Shown here one piece after another: positions 18,975-23,404 of a stretch of 23,404 bases of DNA. Position numbers and translations under genes: made by a program. The DNA comes from Parvularculaceae bacterium UBA4496. GTDB lineage: Bacteria > Pseudomonadota > Alphaproteobacteria > Caulobacterales > Parvularculaceae. The first letter of the stretch is position 1. Every line of letters starts with the position of its first letter. The stretch is from positions 5,932 to 29,335 of the forward strand of contig DGNI01000193.1 in assembly GCA_002388885.1 (NCBI GenBank). Reading direction: 5' to 3'. The notes beneath the pieces are model-generated. The model was not told the DNA's origin. It did no database searches and saw nothing but the letters and a program-made list of their open reading frames with translations.

Positions 18975-20389
18975 AACTCGACTTCCTACCAGAGCCACGC
19001 CTCATTTTTGCCAATGGTGAGCACATATGTCCGCGCCGAGGCATTGCCACCTATGGGGTCTTTGATCAAACCCAGGATACGCGCCGGAGCGAGGTGCATG
19101 TTGGAGGTGTCGGTTCCTCCGAATGCATGGAGATGCTTGGAGACTGGCTGGAACGTTGCAAGGCAGGTATTGAGGCACCGAAAGATGCCAAGCAGGAAAG
19201 GCTGAAACTTCCGTTTTGTGGCTTTAACAAGGATGCGGGTTTTGGTGCCGATCTCAAGTTTTCTGATGGTCTGAGCCGTTCTATTAGAAATTCAGATATT
19301 GCCGAAATTGTCGCGATTGCATCTCGGATTGAACGCGTAGAAGCGGCAGTCGAACTCTATCTGGAAAACATAAAGTTCCTCGCACAGAACCGACACGTTG
19401 ATGTGATTATCTGTGTGATTCCTGAGAAGCTCTACAAAGTCATCTCAACCGAAGGAGCGGGCGCGGAAGAAACACTGGACGATGCCGAGCAGAGTGAGGA
19501 GCTGAATTTTCGTCGCTCGCTGAAGGCACGCGCGATGCCCTTGGGAAAGCCTCTTCAACTCATAAGGCAAGTAAACATTGATAAGACAAAGTCGGCAGGT
19601 CAGCAGGATGATGCCACCAAGGCGTGGAACATCTGTACCGCATTATACTACAAGTCCGGACCGACGATTCCCTGGAAGCTAGAACAGGAGTCGTCTCGTG
19701 GGACTTCGTGTGCCGTCGGTATAGCGTTCTATCGCAGTCGCGACAGGCAAACGCTTTGCACCAGCCTTGCGCAAATATTCGATGAACTTGGGAATGGGCT
19801 AATCCTGCGCGGCACCCCCGTCGATATCGATAAAGATGATCTTTCCCCACGCTTGTCGACCCAACAGGCCTATGATCTGATCAAAGCTGCTTTGAAAGAG
19901 TACCGGGTCGCGATGCGGAATTTTCCGGCGAGGTTGGTCATTCACAAATCGTCCAACTTCACCGCGGACGAGCTGGACGGCATCGAGTCGGCTGCTCGCG
20001 ATCTACACATAGATGCCGTCGATTTTATCACGATCCTTGACTCACGGTTGAGACTGTTTCGTGACGGCAATTACCCACCTTTCAGAGGAACACTCGCGCA
20101 CGTCGAGGACAATAGGCTCCTTCTCTATTCGCGAGGTTCAGTTTGGTATTACCAGACCTATCCTGGGATGTATGTGCCACAGCCGATTGAGTTGAGAATT
20201 GTCAAATCGGAAGAGTCTCCGCTGCTCATTGCCCGAGAGATTCTGGGACTAACCAAGATGAATTGGAACAACACGCAGTTTGACGGCAAGTACCCTGTTA
20301 CCTTGGGGTGCGCCCGAAAAGTCGGTGAGATAATGAAATATTTGTCCGAAGCCGATGTCCCGCAAATCCGCTATGGGTACTACATGTAG
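18971..20389 (+). CDS. Short prokaryotic Argonaute (MID-PIWI), catalytically inactive
   Basis: A 472-residue protein, the usual size of short pAgos, which lack N and PAZ domains. The start EPRLIFANGEHICPRRGIATYGVFD (split: residues 8-19 and 20-32) fits the family opening. The MID part includes RSLKARAMPLGKPLQLI (182-198) and KAWNICTALYYKSGPTIPW (217-235), very typical. K185, Q196 and K217 could form the 5'-phosphate guide pocket (inference). The PIWI domain lacks the DEDX catalytic residues: GIAFY stands where GxD is expected and VIHK where the later Asp is expected. It should therefore bind a guide and target and signal to its partner, not cut. The frame is open from an ATG at 18914, but conserved sequence begins at the TTG at 18971, which overlaps the upstream stop as TTGA, with GAGAGG 11 bases before. 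Confidence 0.9.
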   Translation: MKLDFLPEPRLIFANGEHICPRRGIATYGVFDQTQDTRRSEVHVGGVGSSECMEMLGDWLERCKAGIEAPKDAKQERLKLPFCGFNKDAGFGADLKFSDGLSRSIRNSDIAEIVAIASRIERVEAAVELYLENIKFLAQNRHVDVIICVIPEKLYKVISTEGAGAEETLDDAEQSEELNFRRSLKARAMPLGKPLQLIRQVNIDKTKSAGQQDDATKAWNICTALYYKSGPTIPWKLEQESSRGTSCAVGIAFYRSRDRQTLCTSLAQIFDELGNGLILRGTPVDIDKDDLSPRLSTQQAYDLIKAALKEYRVAMRNFPARLVIHKSSNFTADELDGIESAARDLHIDAVDFITILDSRLRLFRDGNYPPFRGTLAHVEDNRLLLYSRGSVWYYQTYPGMYVPQPIELRIVKSEESPLLIAREILGLTKMNWNNTQFDGKYPVTLGCARKVGEIMKYLSEADVPQIRYGYYM

Positions 20390-20394
20390 GCGGC

Positions 20395-21849
20395 ATGATG
20401 AGACTCACTAAATCGGATTTCATTAGCTTCCTTCAATGTCCAAAATCGTTTTGGTTACTTAATCGGCACCCTGATGATTACCCGTACGGTGAATTCTCGG
20501 CTTTCCTGCAGAAGATCACCCGCGAAGGATACGAAGTAGAACGCTATGTACGAGAATTCTTTGGAGCCGATGCGGATAGAGCGGTCAGCTTCCAGCGTGT
20601 TTTTGAAACTGAGGACGGGCTTTTTTCCCGCGCGGACGCGTTCGAAGAATCTCCGGACGGGCGGTTCATCCTCTACGAAATCAAGTCATCGACGAGCGTG
20701 AAGACGGATGCTGCGCACAACCATCTCAAAGACGCCTGTTTTCAGAAGATTTGTGCGCAAAGGGCGGGTCAGCAGATCGATGCAGTGTTCATCGTTCACC
20801 TCAATGGAGAGTATGTTCGAGACGGAGATATCGATCCCGCATTGATGCTTACATTCGTCGATGAGACTGACCGTGTGGCAGCGATAGAGGGCGAAACAGC
20901 AGCAGAGATCGACCAGGCCTTGTCCTTACTGGCTTTAGACGAACTGGATCGGGCGGGCTGTTCCTGTCTCTACAAGTCTCGTACGCATCATTGCGATACG
21001 TTCGGGTTGTTCAATCCGGATATTCCGAAGCCTTCAATCTACAGTCTTCCACGACTCAGCGAGAAGAAACGGACCGAGCTCGTCAACGAAGGTGTCTTCG
21101 ACGTCCTCGATATTGGATCAGGTTTCCAACTAACGCCCAACCAATCCGTTGTCGTTACAGCAGCACAGGCGGGTACGCCTGTAGTTGATGTAGAGGCCAT
21201 TCGCGCATTCTTGTCCGAATGGCAGTTTCCTCTCTACTTCTTCGATTATGAAACGTATGCGTCAGCCGTCCCTCTGATCGACCGCACAAGCCCGCATAAG
21301 CACTTTCCCGTGCAGTATTCGCTGCATGTTCTTCGTGAGGACGGTACACTTGAGCATCATGAGTATCTTGAGCGGGAAGCCCGCCTGCCTGACCGTCTAC
21401 TGGCAAAGCTAAGCGGCGAGATCGGCCTAGAGGGCAGCATCGTGTCCTGGCACGCTTCGTTCGAGAAAACGCGCAACAAAGAAATGGCAGAGCTGCTTCC
21501 CGAGTTTGCCGACTTTCTCATCGGTGTAAACGAGCGCACCGTAGACCTCGAAGATGTTTTCAAGAGATCGTATGTCGATGCCCGGTTTGACGGTTCTACA
21601 TCGATCAAAAAAATCCTTCCCGTCATTTGCCCTGAACTCAACTACCAACGCATGGATGTTCATGACGGCGCATCAGCTATGGAAGCGTGGGAAAAAATGA
21701 TCCGCGCCGAGGGAGAGGAAGCCGACAAGATCGCGAAAGCGCTTCTTTCTTACTGTGAGCTGGATACGCTTGCGATGGTCGAAATCTACAAGTTTCTTGT
21801 CGAAGGTCTGCCGCCCCATCCTCCGTCAAGACCACGCCCCTCGCTTTAG
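20395..21849 (+). CDS. DUF2779 protein: Cas4-like RecB nuclease fused to DEDD exonuclease
   Basis: A 484-residue protein five bases after the Argonaute stop. The N-terminal half is Cas4/RecB-like: D81 and E95-I-K97 form the PD-(D/E)xK core, and C15, C189, C191 and C200 are placed as in the Cas4/AddB iron-sulphur cluster. The C-terminal half is the DUF2779 RNase H-like fold: D284-Y-E286 (first DxE), SFEK at 355-358, and Y453-x3-D457, the closing motif of DEDDy 3'-5' exonucleases. It should therefore carry two nuclease sites. Cas4-like nucleases are known neighbours of prokaryotic Argonautes and could supply guides, trim ends or degrade targets (inference). The ribosome site TAGGCGG overlaps the upstream stop; ATG 20398 gives better spacing than 20395. 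It could also be an unrelated repair nuclease caught in the operon. Confidence 0.87.
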   Translation: MMRLTKSDFISFLQCPKSFWLLNRHPDDYPYGEFSAFLQKITREGYEVERYVREFFGADADRAVSFQRVFETEDGLFSRADAFEESPDGRFILYEIKSSTSVKTDAAHNHLKDACFQKICAQRAGQQIDAVFIVHLNGEYVRDGDIDPALMLTFVDETDRVAAIEGETAAEIDQALSLLALDELDRAGCSCLYKSRTHHCDTFGLFNPDIPKPSIYSLPRLSEKKRTELVNEGVFDVLDIGSGFQLTPNQSVVVTAAQAGTPVVDVEAIRAFLSEWQFPLYFFDYETYASAVPLIDRTSPHKHFPVQYSLHVLREDGTLEHHEYLEREARLPDRLLAKLSGEIGLEGSIVSWHASFEKTRNKEMAELLPEFADFLIGVNERTVDLEDVFKRSYVDARFDGSTSIKKILPVICPELNYQRMDVHDGASAMEAWEKMIRAEGEEADKIAKALLSYCELDTLAMVEIYKFLVEGLPPHPPSRPRPSL

Positions 21850-22032
21850 GCTTCGGGCGAAAGCCATGGCCCGTGACTCGGCTCCGCCAGTAGTCTCCCC
21901 TTCTACCATCGGCGCGGGCGTTCACTGATGCCTATCCGCGGCTCCGCTTTTGCACGCATTGCCGACAAAAGGCGACAGACATCCTTTGGCAATCAGGGGC
22001 CATATCAATATGCATTGCGTCTTCATTCTGTT

Positions 22033-22056
22033 GATCGCCCATCTCGGCAGGCGATC
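22033..22056. repeat. Inverted repeat between convergent genes
   Basis: Arms GATCGCC (22033-22039) and GGCGATC (22050-22056) pair perfectly around a 10-base loop. The repeat sits between the convergent ends of the nuclease gene and the DUF2285 gene, touching the stop codon of the latter. No T-run follows on either strand, so a role as intrinsic terminator is doubtful. I see no gene in the rest of 21850-22055. Confidence 0.35.
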
Positions 22057-22865
22057 TATGCCAACAACTGACGATAGCCCTTTTCCATCATGAACCTCCC
22101 CCGTCGGATTGATCGCCTGACGCGGTCAATCAAATACCCTCCCTCTGGCGCCCAATCATCGTTGACTATCTGTTCACCGTACAGTGCGACCGCAATATCC
22201 CGCATCGGAGTTTTCCGAAGCCAAAGATCAAGCGCGGTAAGCACTTCGCCAAGGCGCGCGCTTTTGGCGTCTGGCTTGAAGAACGATTCTGCAAACTCAC
22301 GCTCACTGTACAGATGAAACAATCGACGCATTGCGAGCAACTGGCGTTCAATATTTCTGGCCGGCGCAATTTGAGGAATAATCGCCCGCCCTCCGCTCGA
22401 AAACTCTCCGCCTATGCAATTTATCTGAATTTGCTTTGGACCCATTTTAAGAAGCAATTGTGGCGTCTGATCTGGCCCGGTCAGCAGAATTTTATCACAC
22501 TTAAATTTCTCCAACTTCAGCACATTGTCTTCTGGCTCATCGGCAGGCGAATTAACAATTCTTGCATCAATGATATCAACGGACAGATCGCGCGCCCAAA
22601 AAACTATCGTATTATCGATTGGACGATCGCAACGGTCGCAATAAAGAACCCCAAAACCTTCCGTCGATTCCTCCTCACCGGCCGTGACAACCGTTACGCT
22701 CGCTACACGTTTGCTAGTAGGAGTCCCATTTCTTCCGGCATCGACAGCAGAAACAAATTTGGGGTTTCGCCGAAGAAACTCGAAAGCCCATTCTGTAGAT
22801 GTTCGCCCCTCGCCGTCTGCGAGAGGCGTATTTTCTAGCAGCGCTTGTTGAACCGCTCTTTCCAC
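22056..22865 (-). CDS. DUF6499/DUF2285 regulator, related to FseA of rhizobial ICEs
   Basis: A 269-residue protein from the GTG at 22865; an in-frame stop lies just upstream, so no longer start is possible. TEWAFEFLRRNP at 24-35 is the DUF6499 motif. Residues ~170-268 are DUF2285, ending in RDIAVALYGEQIVNDDW (222-238) and RSIRRGRFMMEKGYRQLL (251-268), a helical DNA-binding-like region. A CxxC pair lies at 76-79 in the middle region. In the Mesorhizobium symbiosis ICE, the activator FseA joins these two domains by programmed frameshifting and turns on the excisionase gene; here they are already in one frame. That suggests a role in control of excision or transfer, or a paralogue with another target. 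It is divergent from the partial gene at the right edge. Confidence 0.82.
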   Translation of the reverse strand: MERAVQQALLENTPLADGEGRTSTEWAFEFLRRNPKFVSAVDAGRNGTPTSKRVASVTVVTAGEEESTEGFGVLYCDRCDRPIDNTIVFWARDLSVDIIDARIVNSPADEPEDNVLKLEKFKCDKILLTGPDQTPQLLLKMGPKQIQINCIGGEFSSGGRAIIPQIAPARNIERQLLAMRRLFHLYSEREFAESFFKPDAKSARLGEVLTALDLWLRKTPMRDIAVALYGEQIVNDDWAPEGGYLIDRVRRSIRRGRFMMEKGYRQLLA

Positions 22866-23072
22866 GTTTCCAAGGCCTCAAACCCGTTCAAATGGCTTTC
22901 CCGTTGATATTGTTAATGCATTTTTTCCTTCGCGAAAAGAGGAAGGCAGTGGAACATCACTTATAATTGCGATATAGGTTTTGGTGGCCTGTGTGCTTCG
23001 TGAAAAATTCCTGTTTTTGTTGGATTTTTCGGGTACCGCGAGGTCAATTAGCTGGCTGCTTGGAAATAGACT

Positions 23073-23404
23073 ATGAATAATCCGCTTCGTAAAAAGAGTA
23101 ACATAGATTTGATATCTGAAATTCACCCCACCAGCAATGGCGCGCCAGCCACCCTGGAACTGCCGGCATCGGCGTGGATGAGCGCTTTGGATCATCCAAG
23201 TCACAGCGCCGAGCCAACTGAAGGGCACTGGGCGTTCTTGAAAAACGCAAGCGGGTCCCTTCGAGAAACCCTGCGGCACGTCGTTGGATGCAAATGGGAG
23301 GGGGCTCTCTACAAGCTTGACGGCCATTTGCGTGCTGATCTTTGGAGCAAAGGCGCCGTCCCAGCGCCGGCGACAGTTCGCGCGACAATTTATTTTCCTG
23401 AATC
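23073..23404 (+). CDS. Partial ParB-like protein, 3' end cut off by the window
   Basis: An open frame of 110 codons from the ATG at 23073 to the window edge, with no stop. A GGA about 9 bases upstream is a weak ribosome site. The segment KWEGALYKLDGHLRADLWSK (about residues 81-100) resembles the DGHxR box of ParB/sulfiredoxin-like N-terminal domains, and WAFLKN near residue 54 looks like a structured helix. Related proteins occur on plasmids, phages and ICEs. The opposite strand is also open here (22878-23327 and 23071-23388), but those frames resemble nothing. The DGHxR match is short, so the family call is tentative. Confidence 0.55.
   Translation, partial: MNNPLRKKSNIDLISEIHPTSNGAPATLELPASAWMSALDHPSHSAEPTEGHWAFLKNASGSLRETLRHVVGCKWEGALYKLDGHLRADLWSKGAVPAPATVRATIYFPE

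Noticed and set aside
22878..23388. Minus-strand frames of 149 and 105 codons opposite the right-edge gene
   Set aside because: They resemble no family, while the plus-strand frame has a DGHxR-like motif and runs open to the edge.

Overview
The window looks like accessory DNA of an integrative conjugative element (ICE) or large plasmid in an alphaproteobacterium. The evidence is a TraG/VirD4-type coupling protein at the left edge and a DUF6499/DUF2285-type regulator at the right end, both typical of rhizobial (Hyphomicrobiales-like) ICEs, plus a partial ParB-like gene running off the right edge. No rRNA, tRNA, CRISPR array, transposase or integrase is visible. The genus cannot be told from the sequence.

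Layout: (1) 1-1498, minus strand, 5' part of traG, cut by the window edge. (2) 1499-2071, about 570 bases with no convincing gene. (3) 2072-15997, minus strand, a tightly coupled four-gene operon read right to left: a SNF2-like helicase with a C-terminal DUF3883 nuclease-like domain, a 1418-residue protein with a sacsin/Hsp90-like ATPase domain, a DUF1156 DNA methyltransferase, and a Swt1-type HEPN + DUF499 ATPase. Its parts recall DISARM and BREX: helicase, methylase, large ATPases and no classical restriction endonuclease. (4) 16123-17049, minus strand, a WYL-domain repressor of the BrxR/CapW kind. (5) 17072-17126, two 21-bp operator-like sites in the divergent promoter region, one a perfect palindrome lying on the -10 box of a plus-strand promoter. 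(6) 17161-21849, plus strand: a small DUF2188 protein, a SMEK-APAZ protein, a short catalytically dead prokaryotic Argonaute (MID-PIWI), and a fused Cas4-like/DEDD exonuclease. (7) 22056-22865, minus strand, the DUF6499/DUF2285 regulator. (8) 23073 to the right edge, plus strand, the partial ParB-like gene.

Working model (inference): two antiphage or anti-plasmid systems sit back to back on either side of one WYL regulator whose operators lie between them. The left one is a modification-based system with DNA methylation, a helicase and large ATPases. The right one is a short-Argonaute abortive-type system. Its effector is a SMEK domain instead of the TIR, SIR2 or DUF4365 domains of known short-Argonaute systems, and an extra nuclease is in the same operon. 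The SMEK-APAZ/short pAgo/nuclease set is the best candidate here for something not yet described.
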